The notes below the pieces were generated by a model, which had not been told where the DNA came from, ran no database searches, and worked only from the letters and a program-made list of their open reading frames with translations. A program made the translations under genes and the position numbers. 64,000 nt of DNA from contig NZ_JADYVX010000001.1 in the NCBI RefSeq assembly GCF_020194175.1, forward strand, positions 310,001 to 374,000. The letters run 5' to 3'. The DNA comes from Bradyrhizobium sp. BRP22 (GTDB taxonomy: Bacteria; Pseudomonadota; Alphaproteobacteria; Rhizobiales; Xanthobacteraceae). Shown here in pieces: positions 28,086-40,714 of the stretch. The first letter of the stretch is position 1. Each line of letters opens with the position of its first letter.

Positions 28086-29951
28086 TCAGCTCAATGTGAT
28101 GACGTGCGGCGGCGGCATTTCGGCATAAAGCGCCTCGATCAGCGCTGCGCGATGCTCCAGCACCGCGCGCTGGTTGATCGAGCCCTTGTCGGTAACCTCG
28201 CCGCGGTCGATCGAGAGCGGCGCATCGAGCAGGATCGCGCGGGTGATCCGGGTCGACGATCCGGTCGCGCCGGCGAGGAAGCGGGCGAAGCGCTCGCGGA
28301 AGGCGGCGCGGACGAGGGTATCGGCCGCCGCCGCCGCGATATCGTTGGCTGACAGCGCCGGGTTGATGATGCGGCAACCGTCGAGATCCAGGATCACGAT
28401 CGCGGAAATCTCGTCGCGGTTGATGCCGGCAATGACGACGTCGCGCACCAGCGGCGCGCAGGCGGCGATGAAGCGCGCGCGGAGCGGGCCGACACTGACC
28501 CAGGTGCCGCTGGCGAGCTTGAAATCCTCGGCGATACGGCCATCGAAATCGAAACCTGCATCGAGATTGTCGGGATCGGCCGGCTTCAGCGCGTCACCGA
28601 ATTTGTAGAAACCCTCTTCGTCGAAGGCAGCGGCGGTCAATTCCGGCTGGCGCCAATAGCCCGGCGTGACGTTCGGTCCCCTGGCGCGTACTTCGAGCTT
28701 GCCGTTGTTCGGCAACAGCTTGGCTTCGTTGCCTGCTACGGGAAGGCCGACATGGCCGGAACGGCTGGTGTCGGGCCGCACCGACATGAAGAACGGCGCG
28801 GTCTCGGTGGCACCGAGTCCCGTCAGCATCGGTACGCGAGAGCCGGTCTCGCGCACCGCAAGCTCGTCGAGGCTGTTCCAGACATAGGGCGACAGCGCCG
28901 CGCCGGAGAAGAACATCGCGTGCAGCCGGCCAAAGAATTTCGCGCGCAGGCCGGCATCGTCGCGCAGATAGGGCAGCAGCGATTCATAGCCCTTGGGCAC
29001 GTTGAAATAGACCGTCGGCGAAATCTCGCGGAGATTCTTCACGGTGTCCTCGATGCCGCCGGGCATCGGCTTGCCTTCATCGAGATACATCGAGCCGCCG
29101 TTGAACAAGGTCAGCCCGATATTGTGGTTGCCGCCAAAGGTGTGATTCCAGGGCAGCCAGTCGACGATGACAGGCGGCTCGTCCTTCAGGAACGCCAGCG
29201 TCTCGCGCAGCATCACCTGGTTGGCGCAAAGCATGCGCTGGGTGTTGATCACAGCCTTGGGACTGCCGGTCGAGCCGGAGGTCAGCAGGAATTTCGCGAT
29301 CGTATCCGGCGCGATGGCCTCATGCGTGGCGTCGAGAAGCGGATGCTCCGGCGTTGCCAGCAGTTCGGAAAGTCTTGTCGCGACCCGGCCGGGAAGGTTG
29401 CCGCGCGTGGCGACGATCTCGGTCTGTTGTGGAACATTCGCGGACAGCGCTTCGGCGAATTTGTCGGCGTCATCGGCAAAGACCAGGCCGGGCGTCAGCA
29501 GCTTGATGACAAAACCGAGCTTGCCGAAATCGCGCGACACCAGCGAATAGGCTGGCGAGACCGGGCAGAACGGCACGCCGGCATAGAGCGCGCCGAACGC
29601 GAGCAGTGCGTGGTCGATCGAATTGCCGGAGAGGATGACAACAGGCTTTTCCGCCGACAGCCCGCGTGCGATCAGCGCGGAGGCGATGTGCCTCGCGGCA
29701 TCGAGCAGTTGCGCGTAGGTGACCTCGCGCCAGGCGCCGCCTGCTGCCCGCTCCGCCATGAAGACGCGGTTGGGTTCGATCTCCGCCCAATGATGCAGCC
29801 GATCGGTGATCCGCTGCGGATAGTCGAGGAGCTTGCTGCGCGGCCGAAGATAGATCGTGCCGTCGTCGCGCCGCTCGATCGTGACCTCGGGATTGCCGAA
29901 CGATATCGCGCGCAGCGGATGCGCGGCGGCATCTTTGACTGGCGCTGACAT
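28086..29951 (-). CDS. Feruloyl-CoA synthase-like AMP-forming CoA ligase
   Basis: An ANL-superfamily ligase of 621 residues (627 if the ATG at 29969 is used). The N terminus, with VTIERRDDGTIYLRPRSKLL and RITDRLHHWAEIEPNRVFMA, is the pattern of feruloyl-CoA synthases. The AMP motif is LTSGSTGSPKAVINTQ, and FFSGAALSPYVWNSL, GATETAPFF and the core motif DGRIAEDFKLASGTWVS follow. I prefer 29951 because GCGAGGG lies six bases upstream; 29969 is one base after the crotonase stop and has no ribosome site. It should activate hydroxycinnamates (p-coumarate, ferulate or caffeate). CouB of R. palustris is the likely functional counterpart. Confidence 0.88.
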   Translation of the reverse strand: MSAPVKDAAAHPLRAISFGNPEVTIERRDDGTIYLRPRSKLLDYPQRITDRLHHWAEIEPNRVFMAERAAGGAWREVTYAQLLDAARHIASALIARGLSAEKPVVILSGNSIDHALLAFGALYAGVPFCPVSPAYSLVSRDFGKLGFVIKLLTPGLVFADDADKFAEALSANVPQQTEIVATRGNLPGRVATRLSELLATPEHPLLDATHEAIAPDTIAKFLLTSGSTGSPKAVINTQRMLCANQVMLRETLAFLKDEPPVIVDWLPWNHTFGGNHNIGLTLFNGGSMYLDEGKPMPGGIEDTVKNLREISPTVYFNVPKGYESLLPYLRDDAGLRAKFFGRLHAMFFSGAALSPYVWNSLDELAVRETGSRVPMLTGLGATETAPFFMSVRPDTSRSGHVGLPVAGNEAKLLPNNGKLEVRARGPNVTPGYWRQPELTAAAFDEEGFYKFGDALKPADPDNLDAGFDFDGRIAEDFKLASGTWVSVGPLRARFIAACAPLVRDVVIAGINRDEISAIVILDLDGCRIINPALSANDIAAAAADTLVRAAFRERFARFLAGATGSSTRITRAILLDAPLSIDRGEVTDKGSINQRAVLEHRAALIEALYAEMPPPHVITLS

Positions 29952-29970
29952 GTCGGCCCTCGCGCTCATC

Positions 29971-30774
29971 TCAGGTCGGCTTCACTTTTGCAGTCTTGTG
30001 CTCGAGGAATTCGCGGATCCGGCGCTTGGCCTCCTTGTCGCTCTGCGCCACCGTCGCCATCAGCGATTCCATGAGCAGCCCGGTCTGCGGGTTGGCTTCT
30101 GCGATCATCGGCAGCGCCTGCAGCACGGCGAAGTTCGTCAGCGGCGCATTCCTGGCGATGCGTCCGGCGAGCTCGATCGCCTTCGGCAGTGCGCCGTCTG
30201 CGTCGCTCAGATATTGTGCGAAGCCGTAGGCCGCGCCTTCGGTCGCGGAATAGACCCTTCCGGTCAGCATCATGTCGATCATGCGGGGCACGCCGATCAG
30301 GCGCGGCAGCCGCACCGATCCTCCGCCGCCGACAAAGATGCCGCGCTGGCCTTCCGGTAGCGCGAAATAGGCTGAAGGTTCGGCGACGCGGATATGCGCG
30401 GCGCAGGCAAGCTCGAGCCCGCCGCCGATCACCGCGCCCTTCAGCGCGGCGATCACGGGCACGCGGCTATACTGGATGCGGTCGAACACCCGGTGCCACA
30501 TCTGCGAATGCACGAGCCCCTCGGTCGCGTCGCGCTCGGAGAGTTCGGAGAGATCAAGGCCGGAGGAGAAATGGTCGCCGACACCGTGGATGACAATGGC
30601 GCCGACGCCATCAGGAATGTCGGAAAAGCAGTCCTGGATTGCCAGCATGATGCCGTCGTTCAGCGCATTGCGCTTGGCCGGCCGGTTGAGACCCACGGTC
30701 AGGACCGCGCCGTTGTTCTCGATCTTCAGCAGCGCCGCGCGATCCTCGGTCGCGGCGGAGGCGGGGTTGCCCAT
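29971..30774 (-). CDS. Crotonase / enoyl-CoA hydratase family protein
   Basis: A 267-residue crotonase. The oxyanion-hole elements SSGLDLSEL and ALKGAVIGGGLELACAAHIR are clear, as is YFALPEGQRGIFVGGGGSVR with the expected Glu. It probably hydrates hydroxycinnamoyl-CoA made by the next gene. It is the first gene of the five-gene minus-strand operon crotonase, ligase, SDR, thioesterase, binding protein (gaps of 1 or 19, 19, 13 and 93 bases). A perfect palindrome 27 bases upstream of the start is a likely operator. Confidence 0.9.
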   Translation of the reverse strand: MGNPASAATEDRAALLKIENNGAVLTVGLNRPAKRNALNDGIMLAIQDCFSDIPDGVGAIVIHGVGDHFSSGLDLSELSERDATEGLVHSQMWHRVFDRIQYSRVPVIAALKGAVIGGGLELACAAHIRVAEPSAYFALPEGQRGIFVGGGGSVRLPRLIGVPRMIDMMLTGRVYSATEGAAYGFAQYLSDADGALPKAIELAGRIARNAPLTNFAVLQALPMIAEANPQTGLLMESLMATVAQSDKEAKRRIREFLEHKTAKVKPT

Positions 30775-30800
30775 GGCCTTTTTGTTTCCTTCCCAGAATA

Positions 30801-30815
30801 GTTATACCTTATAAC
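30801..30815. promoter_or_regulatory. Perfect palindrome upstream of crotonase-ligase operon, candidate MarR operator
   Basis: GTTATACCTTATAAC has perfect 6-base arms and a 3-base centre. It lies 27-41 bases upstream of the crotonase start codon, overlapping the expected core promoter, and stands out as AT-rich in a GC-rich region. It could be the repressor site of the MarR protein encoded at 21365-21883. Confidence 0.6.
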
Positions 30816-30854
30816 GATCGCCGGCGGAGTCAATATGATGCGAGATCCCCGTCG

Positions 30855-30935
30855 GAGGGGTAGAGCGCAGCGAAACCCATCGCGATGGAGCAAGCGGCGC
30901 GATGATGGGGTTCGCTGCGCTCTACGCATCCTACT
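30855..30935. repeat. Palindromic repeat, family G
   Basis: TAGAGCGCAGCGAA (30861-30874) and TTCGCTGCGCTCTA (30911-30924) are perfect 14-base inverted arms around a 36-base centre. This is the first element of the gene-free stretch 30775-31866. Confidence 0.75.
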
Positions 30936-30987
30936 GTCGTCCTGGCGAAGGGGAGGTTCTGATTCGAATGTCAAACAGCTTTCCGCG

Positions 30988-31087
30988 GTCATCGTCCGGC
31001 TTGACCGGACGATCCAGTATTCCAGAGGCGGCGGTGCTTGAGCCGAGAGGCCGCCGGGTACTGGATGCCCGCCTTCGCGGGCATGAC
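30988..31087. repeat. Palindromic repeat, family B
   Basis: The left half is a hairpin CGTCCGGCTTGACCGGACG and the right half is a hairpin ATGCCCGCCTTCGCGGGCAT, with CCAGTATTCCAGA and GGGTACTGGAT as inverted inner parts. It is bounded by GTCATC and ATGAC. Confidence 0.75.
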
Positions 31088-31109
31088 GGTGGAGTGTGGT
31101 GAGACAGGA

Positions 31110-31328
31110 GTTCGCGTTCTCGCGGCGCATTGCGTCCGAGGTTTGCATCTCGTTTCACCCTCTCATCGAAGTGAGGGCGCAGGGAAAGCCGGGTGCCGGT
31201 TGCACCCGTGGGCCCCGTGCAACAAAAAGCACGGGGGTAGGGCCACAGGTCAACCGAAGCAACTCCGGCTTTCCCTGCGCAGTGGTTTACGGCTTATTTC
31301 GCGCTCTTCCCGGTGACCGGGCTTTTTT
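31110..31328 (+). ncRNA. Structured element ending in a terminator, candidate non-coding RNA or repeat
   Basis: GCGCAGGGAAAGCCGG (31177-31192) and CCGGCTTTCCCTGCGC (31265-31280) form a perfect 16-bp stem. Inside it CCCCGTGC and GCACGGGG (31213-31236) form an 8-bp hairpin with loop AACAAAAA. Downstream, CCCGG-TGA-CCGGG followed by CTTTTTTG (31309-31328) looks like a Rho-independent terminator on the plus strand. No convincing protein is encoded. I recall similar sequence being common between genes in Bradyrhizobium but cannot verify that here. It may be a transcribed RNA or a non-autonomous repeat; boundaries are approximate. Confidence 0.35.
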
Positions 31329-31619
31329 GCCACCGTCGCCCGCAGATCATCTCCGCGAACTTAGCGCCAGCGTCGGGGCGCCAGAACCACACGACTTCGC
31401 CGTCCGTGATGCGCGCGCTCGTCAGTCACGCCCATCACGTCCACCGCATCTCACCGCAACGTTCGTGACGATCGCGAGCCGCCCCTCATTCGGGTGAGAC
31501 GCGCGGATTAATAGTGCTGATTTGCCCGACGACGGAAGCGGAATGTTTTTCGCGGTAGGGCTGGACGGCGCAAATCACGTTGATTGGATTAGGGAAAATC
31601 GCGCGAATGATACGATGCC

Positions 31620-31707
31620 GTCATGCCCGGGCTTGTCCCGGGCATCCACGTCCTTTGCCTTCGTGGAGGGGAGAGACGTGGATGGCCGGGTCAAGCCCGG
31701 CCATGAC
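31620..31707. repeat. Palindromic repeat, family B variant
   Basis: GTCATGCCCGGGCTTGTCCC and GGCCGGGTCAAGCCCGGCC are two hairpins bounded by GTCATG and CATGAC, with ACGTCC and GACGTGGATG as inverted inner parts. Confidence 0.75.
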
Positions 31708-31737
31708 GGAGGAGAGGGTTGCGCAATGCGTCCCGCC

Positions 31738-31839
31738 GTCATTCCGGGGCGTCCGAAGGACGAGCCCGGAATCCATTTCTCCGCTTGCGCATGTGGCCCG
31801 ATGGATTCCGGGCTCGCGCTGCGCGCGCCCTGGAATGAC
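31738..31839. repeat. Palindromic repeat, family A
   Basis: Outer arms GTCATTCCGGGGCG and CGCCCTGGAATGAC, inner GAGCCCGGAATCCAT and ATGGATTCCGGGCTC. It ends 28 bases before the metH stop codon. Confidence 0.8.
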
Positions 31840-31866
31840 GGCGGAGGGAGGTAGGGGGCTGCGGTA

Positions 31867-35715
<3,849 letters not shown>

Positions 35716-35720
35716 TTTAC

Positions 35721-36617
35721 TCAGGCAGCTTTCTTGGCGCCGTTCGGACGGATGCCGAGCAGATGGCTGATCGCGAACACGAGGTCGGCGCGGTTCATGG
35801 TGTAGAAGTGGAAGGTGTCGACGCCGTGCTTTGCGAGCTTCTGCACCTGGCCGGCAGCAACCGTGGCCGCCACCAGTTTGCGGGTCTCGGGGTCGTCATC
35901 GAGGCCCTCGAATTTCGCGGCGAACCAGTCCGGCACCGTGGTGCCGGCGCGGGTGACGAAATTGCGGGCCTGCTTGAAATTGTGCATCGGCATGATGCCC
36001 GGCACGATCGGGATTTCGATGCCGCGCGCCCGCACGCGATCGAGGTAGCGGAAGTAGAGATCGTTGTCGAAAAACACCTGGGTGATGGCGCGCGTGGCGC
36101 CGGCGTCGACCTTGGCCTTCAGCGTGTCGATATCGACGTCGAAATTCGGGCTCTCCGGATGTTTCTCCGGATAGGCCGAGACCGAAATCTCGATGTCGGG
36201 ATGACGCTTCTTGATGCCGGCGACGAGCTCAGGCGAACTCTGGTAGCCGTCCGGATGCGTGAAATAAGGCGTGCCGATGCCATTGGGCGGGTCGCCGCGC
36301 AGCGCCACGATGTGGCGGACGCCGACCTCATGATAACGGTCGACGATCTCGTCGATCTCTCCGCACGCGGCGCCGACGCAGGTCAGATGCGCCGCCGGCA
36401 ACAGCGCGGTCTCTTTCAAGATGCGGGCGATGGTTGAATGGGTGCGCTCGCGGGTCGAGCCTCCGGCGCCATAGGTCACGGAGACGAAGGTCGGCGACAG
36501 CGGGGCCAGGCGGTTGATGGTGTCCCAAAGATTGCGCTCCATGTCTTCGGTCTTCGGCGGGAAGAACTCGAAAGAAATGGCGGGAGTCCTGAGCGGCGGG
36601 GCGGCAACCTCGGTCAT
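35721..36617 (-). CDS. metF: 5,10-methylenetetrahydrofolate reductase
   Basis: A 298-residue flavoprotein producing the 5-methyltetrahydrofolate used by MetH next door. [18 protein letters not shown] is the N-terminal catalytic Glu region; [38 protein letters not shown] and [16 protein letters not shown] are standard MetF motifs. The start at 36617 ([15 protein letters not shown]) gives normal length; the frame is open 22 codons further upstream, but that extension is not family-like. It is first in the metF-metH operon. The ArsR-type regulator often seen upstream of these genes in rhizobia is absent here. Confidence 0.95.
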   Translation of the reverse strand: MTEVAAPPLRTPAISFEFFPPKTEDMERNLWDTINRLAPLSPTFVSVTYGAGGSTRERTHSTIARILKETALLPAAHLTCVGAACGEIDEIVDRYHEVGVRHIVALRGDPPNGIGTPYFTHPDGYQSSPELVAGIKKRHPDIEISVSAYPEKHPESPNFDVDIDTLKAKVDAGATRAITQVFFDNDLYFRYLDRVRARGIEIPIVPGIMPMHNFKQARNFVTRAGTTVPDWFAAKFEGLDDDPETRKLVAATVAAGQVQKLAKHGVDTFHFYTMNRADLVFAISHLLGIRPNGAKKAA

Positions 36618-37012
36618 GGCTCTCACAAGCTCCACGGGACAATCGACGCCAAGCGCGGCAGTCGAGACGGTAAGATAGGGCAAAGCGGGCTGGTCAAACA
36701 GCCCATCAGGAATGGGAATTTGCCCACTTTAGGCAAATATCCTGGATAGCCATGGCAACGTTAATGCGAGGTGGGCTAGCAGCATAATATTCGATCTAGT
36801 CCCAAAATCCCAGGAAAATAAAGGCTGTTGGTGCGATTCTCGAGTTAAGTCGGCTCTCTCCTTTCATGTGGGCAGAGAAGAATTGTTGTGGATTAATGAC
36901 ATTTTGTCCCACTAGCATCTGAATGCCCGACATATGGGCTCAGAAGCGTCGCGGAGCTGATCTGCACCGGGACGGGCTTTGTGGTTTCAATTGATCACCC
37001 TAGCTTAGCGCG
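36618..37012. other. 395-base intergenic region between metF and LLM oxidoreductase
   Basis: Relatively AT-rich and divergent, so it should hold the promoters of metF (minus) and the LLM gene (plus). A hairpin GGGCTGGTCAAACAGCCC lies at 36687-36704 in the metF leader. I found no match to the SAM-II or other riboswitch cores I know, no open frame of note and no palindromic repeat of the families found elsewhere. Confidence 0.5.
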
Positions 37013-38032
37013 ATGATCCCGCTTTCCGTTCTGGACCTTTCGGTCGTCACCACAGCCACAAAGCCCGCCACAGCGCTGCGCAACAGCATCGATCTGGCGC
37101 GCCATGTCGATGGGCTCGGCTATGTCAGATACTGGCTTGCCGAGCACCACAACCTCGCTTCGGTCGCGAGCCCCGCGCCGGACCTGATGATCGGGCAGAT
37201 CGCTGCTGTCACCAAGCACATCCGCGTCGGCTCCGGCGGCGTGATGCTGCCGAATCACGCGCCGCTGGTGGTCGCGGAGCGCTTCAAGATGCTGGAGGCG
37301 CTGTTCCCCGGCCGCATCGATCTCGGCCTCGGGCGCGCGCCCGGCACCGACGGGGCCACCGCTTACGCACTGCGGAGCCGGCTCGACCGCCGCGAGGGCG
37401 ATGATTTCCTGGAGCGGCTGCACGAATTGACGCTGTGGGAGACGCGCGATTTTCCGCCCGGCCATCCCTTCAACAATGTGGTGGCGATGCCCGATGATTC
37501 GCCGCTGCCGCCGATCTGGCTGCTCGGCTCCAGCGGCTATTCGTCCGAGCTCGCGGCGCAGGTCGGCATGGGCTTTTCCTTCGCGCATCATTTCGCAACC
37601 CATGGCGCGGTCGATGCGATGACGAATTATCGGGCGCATTTCAAGCCGTCAAGCTGGCGCCAGACGCCGTATGCGATCCTGGCGGTCGCGGCGGTGGCGG
37701 CCGAGACCGATGAGGAAGCGGAGAAGCTGGCGCTGTCGATGGATCTCAACCGGCTGCGCCGCGATCGCGGCCAATATCTGCCGCTGCCGAGCGTGGAGGA
37801 GGCGCTGGCCTATCCGTATACCGACGCTGAGCGCGCTTCGATCGCCCGCAACCGTTCGCGCTTCTTCGTCGGCAGTCCGGCGACGGTGATGGAAAAACTG
37901 CAGCCGCTGATCGCGGCAACCGAGGCGGATGAGCTGATGATCATCACCGCGGTGTATGATCATGAGGCGCGGAAAAAGTCGTACAGCCTGCTGGCGGATG
38001 CGTTCGGACTTGCGAAGAAAGCGGCGGCGTAA
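37013..38032 (+). CDS. LLM-class flavin-dependent oxidoreductase (luciferase-like)
   Basis: A 339-residue member of the luciferase-like monooxygenase family, with the group opening [20 protein letters not shown]. Landmarks are [35 protein letters not shown] and [15 protein letters not shown], typical of the unclassified YhbW/LLM subgroup that uses reduced FMN or F420. The substrate is unknown. It stands alone on the plus strand between metF and pheA, followed by a family A repeat. Confidence 0.9.
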   Translation: MIPLSVLDLSVVTTATKPATALRNSIDLARHVDGLGYVRYWLAEHHNLASVASPAPDLMIGQIAAVTKHIRVGSGGVMLPNHAPLVVAERFKMLEALFPGRIDLGLGRAPGTDGATAYALRSRLDRREGDDFLERLHELTLWETRDFPPGHPFNNVVAMPDDSPLPPIWLLGSSGYSSELAAQVGMGFSFAHHFATHGAVDAMTNYRAHFKPSSWRQTPYAILAVAAVAAETDEEAEKLALSMDLNRLRRDRGQYLPLPSVEEALAYPYTDAERASIARNRSRFFVGSPATVMEKLQPLIAATEADELMIITAVYDHEARKKSYSLLADAFGLAKKAAA

Positions 38033-38043
38033 GCTGACACGCC

Positions 38044-38121
38044 GTCATTCCGGGGCACGCGAAGCGTGAACCCGGAATCTCGAGATTCCGGGTTCGATGC
38101 TGGGCATCGCCCCGGAATGAC
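38044..38121. repeat. Palindromic repeat, family A
   Basis: GTCATTCCGGGGCACGCGAA and ATCGCCCCGGAATGAC are the outer arms; AACCCGGAATCTCGAGATTC is a near-palindromic centre. It lies between the convergent LLM gene and pheA. Confidence 0.85.
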
Positions 38122-38130
38122 GCGGGACGC

Positions 38131-38991
38131 TCAATCCGCCTTTTCGCTGAAGGTCGCGCGGAAGGGGTGGGCGGGATAGACGCCCACGATGCGGAATTCG
38201 CGGGAGAAGAATTTCAGCTCCTCCAGTGCGAAGGCGAGGCCACGGTCGTAAGGGTGGCCGTCGACGTCGGCGTAAAATTGCGTGGCGAAGAAATTGCCGT
38301 CGACCATGTAGCTTTCGAGCTTGGTCATGTTGACGCCGTTGGTGGCGAAACCGCCGAGCGCCTTGTAGAGCGCGGCCGGCAAATTGCGCACCCGGAAAAC
38401 AAACGTGGTGACCAGCGGGCCCGAGCCCTGCTCGGCCCATTTCGCCTCGCGCGCCAGCACCACGAAGCGGGTGGTGTTGTGGGCCTCGTCCTCGATGTCC
38501 TCGGAGAGGATGTCGAGGCCGTAGATGTCGGCGGCAAGGCGCGAGGCGATGGCGGCGACGCTCTTGTCGCCGCGTTCGGAAATGTCGCGCGCACTGCCTG
38601 CGGTGTCGGCGGCGACGATCGGCTTGATGCCGAGCTTGCGGATGATGCGCCGGCACTGGCCGAGCGCGTGCACATGGCTCTCCACGCTCTTGATGTCCGA
38701 CAGCTTCGCGCCCTTCACTGCCATCAACTGATGCCGGACCGGCAGGAACCATTCGCCGACGATGAACAGGCCCGAGGCCGGCAGCAGATGGTGGATGTCG
38801 GCGACCCGGCCCGCGACCGAGTTCTCGATCGGGATCATGCCGAGATCGGCCTCGCCCGAGGAAATCGCCGACAGCGCGTCCTCGAAGGTCGCGCACGGCA
38901 TCGGCTCGGCGTCGGGATAGGCCTCGACGATCGCGATGTGGGAATTGGCTCCGGGCTCACCCTGGAAGGCGATTTTCAGCTTCTTGGTCAT
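38131..38991 (-). CDS. pheA: Prephenate dehydratase
   Basis: A 286-residue monofunctional prephenate dehydratase (prephenate to phenylpyruvate, phenylalanine synthesis). The catalytic part runs from IAFQGEPGANSHIAIVEAYP through IENSVAGRVADIHHLLP to HNTTRFVVLAREA. A C-terminal ACT domain follows (LPAALYKALGGFATNGVN). The ACT motif reads KLESYMVDGNF, so the enterobacterial ESRP motif is altered. The start at 38991 has AGGAACACACC upstream; the frame extends 35 codons into the kdsB end without merit. It is 31 bases downstream of kdsB. Confidence 0.95.
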   Translation of the reverse strand: MTKKLKIAFQGEPGANSHIAIVEAYPDAEPMPCATFEDALSAISSGEADLGMIPIENSVAGRVADIHHLLPASGLFIVGEWFLPVRHQLMAVKGAKLSDIKSVESHVHALGQCRRIIRKLGIKPIVAADTAGSARDISERGDKSVAAIASRLAADIYGLDILSEDIEDEAHNTTRFVVLAREAKWAEQGSGPLVTTFVFRVRNLPAALYKALGGFATNGVNMTKLESYMVDGNFFATQFYADVDGHPYDRGLAFALEELKFFSREFRIVGVYPAHPFRATFSEKAD

Positions 38992-39022
38992 GGTGTGTTC
39001 CTGGCGGCCTTTTAGCAGCGGT

Positions 39023-39763
39023 TCAGCTTTTTGCCAGTATGCGCCGGGCGGTTTCGAGGTCGGCCGGGGTGTCGACGCCGCGCGGCACGGCCCCAACGAT
39101 GGTGACGTCGATCCGCATCCCGGCCTCCAGCGCGCGGAGCTGCTCCAGCTTCTCCTGCTGTTCCAGCGGAGAGGGCGGCAGCCGCACGAAGCGCTCCAGC
39201 GCGGCGCGGCGATAGGCGTAGAGGCCGATATGGTGGTAGCGCGGGCCGTCGCCGAACGGCGCGGTGGCGCGGGTGAAATAGAGCGCGCGCAGCCGCTGCG
39301 ACGTGATCGGCGAGCCGACCGCCTTCACCACGTTTGGATTGAGGCTTTCCTCCTCGGTGTGGATCTCCGAGGCCAAAGTGGCGATATCGACTGCGGGATC
39401 GTCGAGCGGCGGCAGCACGGCGCGGATCGTGTCCGGCGTGATGGTGGGGAAATCGCCCTGCAGGTTGACCACGATCTCGGCCTTGCGGTGCGGGTCGAGC
39501 GTGGTTGCGGCCTCGAAGATGCGGTCGGAGCCGGAGGGGTGATCGGGGCGGGTCATCACCGCCTTGCCGCCGGCTGCTGTGACCGCCGCTGCGATCTCCG
39601 CCGCGTCGGTTGCGACCGCAACGTTCCCGATATCGGCCTCGATCGCCCGCCGCAGCACGTGGACGACCATCGGCTCGCCGGCAATGTCGAGGAGCGGCTT
39701 GCCCGGCAGCCTCGTGGCCGCCATGCGGGCGGGAATCAGCACCAAAATCCGCGGGTCAGCCAT
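39023..39763 (-). CDS. kdsB: 3-deoxy-manno-octulosonate cytidylyltransferase
   Basis: A 246-residue cytoplasmic enzyme that activates KDO as CMP-KDO for lipopolysaccharide. [20 protein letters not shown] is the nucleotide-binding signature; [27 protein letters not shown] and [13 protein letters not shown] are all standard KdsB motifs. It is upstream of pheA in the same direction. The ATG at 39763 is 201 bases from the divergent cytochrome gene. Confidence 0.96.
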   Translation of the reverse strand: MADPRILVLIPARMAATRLPGKPLLDIAGEPMVVHVLRRAIEADIGNVAVATDAAEIAAAVTAAGGKAVMTRPDHPSGSDRIFEAATTLDPHRKAEIVVNLQGDFPTITPDTIRAVLPPLDDPAVDIATLASEIHTEEESLNPNVVKAVGSPITSQRLRALYFTRATAPFGDGPRYHHIGLYAYRRAALERFVRLPPSPLEQQEKLEQLRALEAGMRIDVTIVGAVPRGVDTPADLETARRILAKS

Positions 39764-39964
39764 CGTTCAGAAGCCCTGCCGGCGGCAGGAATCAGGGTGG
39801 GGATGGGGCAAAGTCGGCGCGTTTATACGGGTTGCCAGAGCGCAGGCAAACCGATATCTCAACCTTGCTCGGGGTGCGGCGCGAATGGGCTGATTCCGAG
39901 GCTCACCCCCGCGGCCGTTCGGCCCGCCTGAAGTCGACATTTTAGGCCTGGAGCCTGATCCGAA

Positions 39965-40510
39965 ATGGACTCCTTCGAACTCAACAAGATTCTCGGTGCG
40001 ATCCTCGCCACCTGCCTCATTGTCCTGGTGACGAGCTTTGCCGCGCAGGCGGTGTTCACCCCGAAGCCGCTGGACAAGCCCGGTTTCGAGATCGCCGTGA
40101 AAGAAGTGAGCAAGGGCGGGCCCGCTGAAGCCGCCGCACCGTCCGAGCCGATCGAGAAACTGCTGCAGACTGCGTCGGTGGAAAAGGGCTCCGCGGCCGC
40201 CAAGAAGTGCGCGGCCTGCCACACCTTCGAGAAGGGCGGTCCGAACCGCGTCGGCCCGAATCTCTTCGGCATCGTCGGTGAGCCGCGCGGCGAAGGACGC
40301 GGGTTCAACTTCTCGGCCGCGATGAAGGCCAAGGGTGGCACCTGGACCTTCGACGATCTCAACAAGTTCCTCGCCAACCCCAAGGGTTTCATCCCGGGCA
40401 CCGCGATGGGCTTTGCCGGTATTCCGAAGGACAGCGAACGCGCAGACGTGATCGCCTACCTGAACTCGCTGTCGGATCATCCGCAGCCGCTGCCGACCGC
40501 GCAGAAATAG
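39965..40510 (+). CDS. cycM: Membrane-anchored cytochrome c, CycM type
   Basis: A 181-residue cytochrome c. Residues about 8-29 form an uncleaved N-terminal anchor (ILGAILATCLIVLVTSF) followed by a flexible Pro/Ala-rich linker. The heme motif KKCAACH is at residues 81-86, and the probable Met ligand is Met148 in IPGTAMGFAG. Bradyrhizobium CycM of nearly the same length carries electrons from the bc1 complex to the aa3 oxidase. It is followed by a clear terminator. Confidence 0.92.
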   Translation: MDSFELNKILGAILATCLIVLVTSFAAQAVFTPKPLDKPGFEIAVKEVSKGGPAEAAAPSEPIEKLLQTASVEKGSAAAKKCAACHTFEKGGPNRVGPNLFGIVGEPRGEGRGFNFSAAMKAKGGTWTFDDLNKFLANPKGFIPGTAMGFAGIPKDSERADVIAYLNSLSDHPQPLPTAQK

Positions 40511-40534
40511 CATTTCCTTCATGGATTCAATCGG

Positions 40535-40560
40535 AACGGCCAGGCATCGCCTGGCCGTTT
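40535..40560 (+). terminator. Rho-independent terminator after cycM
   Basis: AACGGCCAGGC / GCCTGGCCGTT, an 11-bp perfect stem with loop ATC, followed by TTCC. Confidence 0.8.
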
Positions 40561-40714
40561 CCGTATGGATCGCCTGCTTGTCAGCGGGACGTTTCGCCGC
40601 ACGTGTGAAGGGTCCCGGGCTTCCAAGATGAGGAAAAAGCAACATAATCGGCCGAAACCTTGCCCTATATTACGCACTTAGTGCGTTACCCCGGTTCACG
40701 ACAGGAAGCTCCCT

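Noticed and set aside
30855..31087. CRISPR-like array in the repeat nest
   Set aside because: Elements are different palindromes of different sizes, not one direct repeat with regular spacers, and no cas gene is near.
31096..31497. 133-codon plus-strand frame in the repeat nest
   Set aside because: It lies over the structured element with inverted arms; its protein is basic, low in typical motifs and probably not translated.
36618..37012. Possible SAM or cobalamin riboswitch in the metF leader
   Set aside because: Only one simple hairpin (36687-36704) was found and no known riboswitch core; too little to call. A covariance search with Rfam models would settle it.
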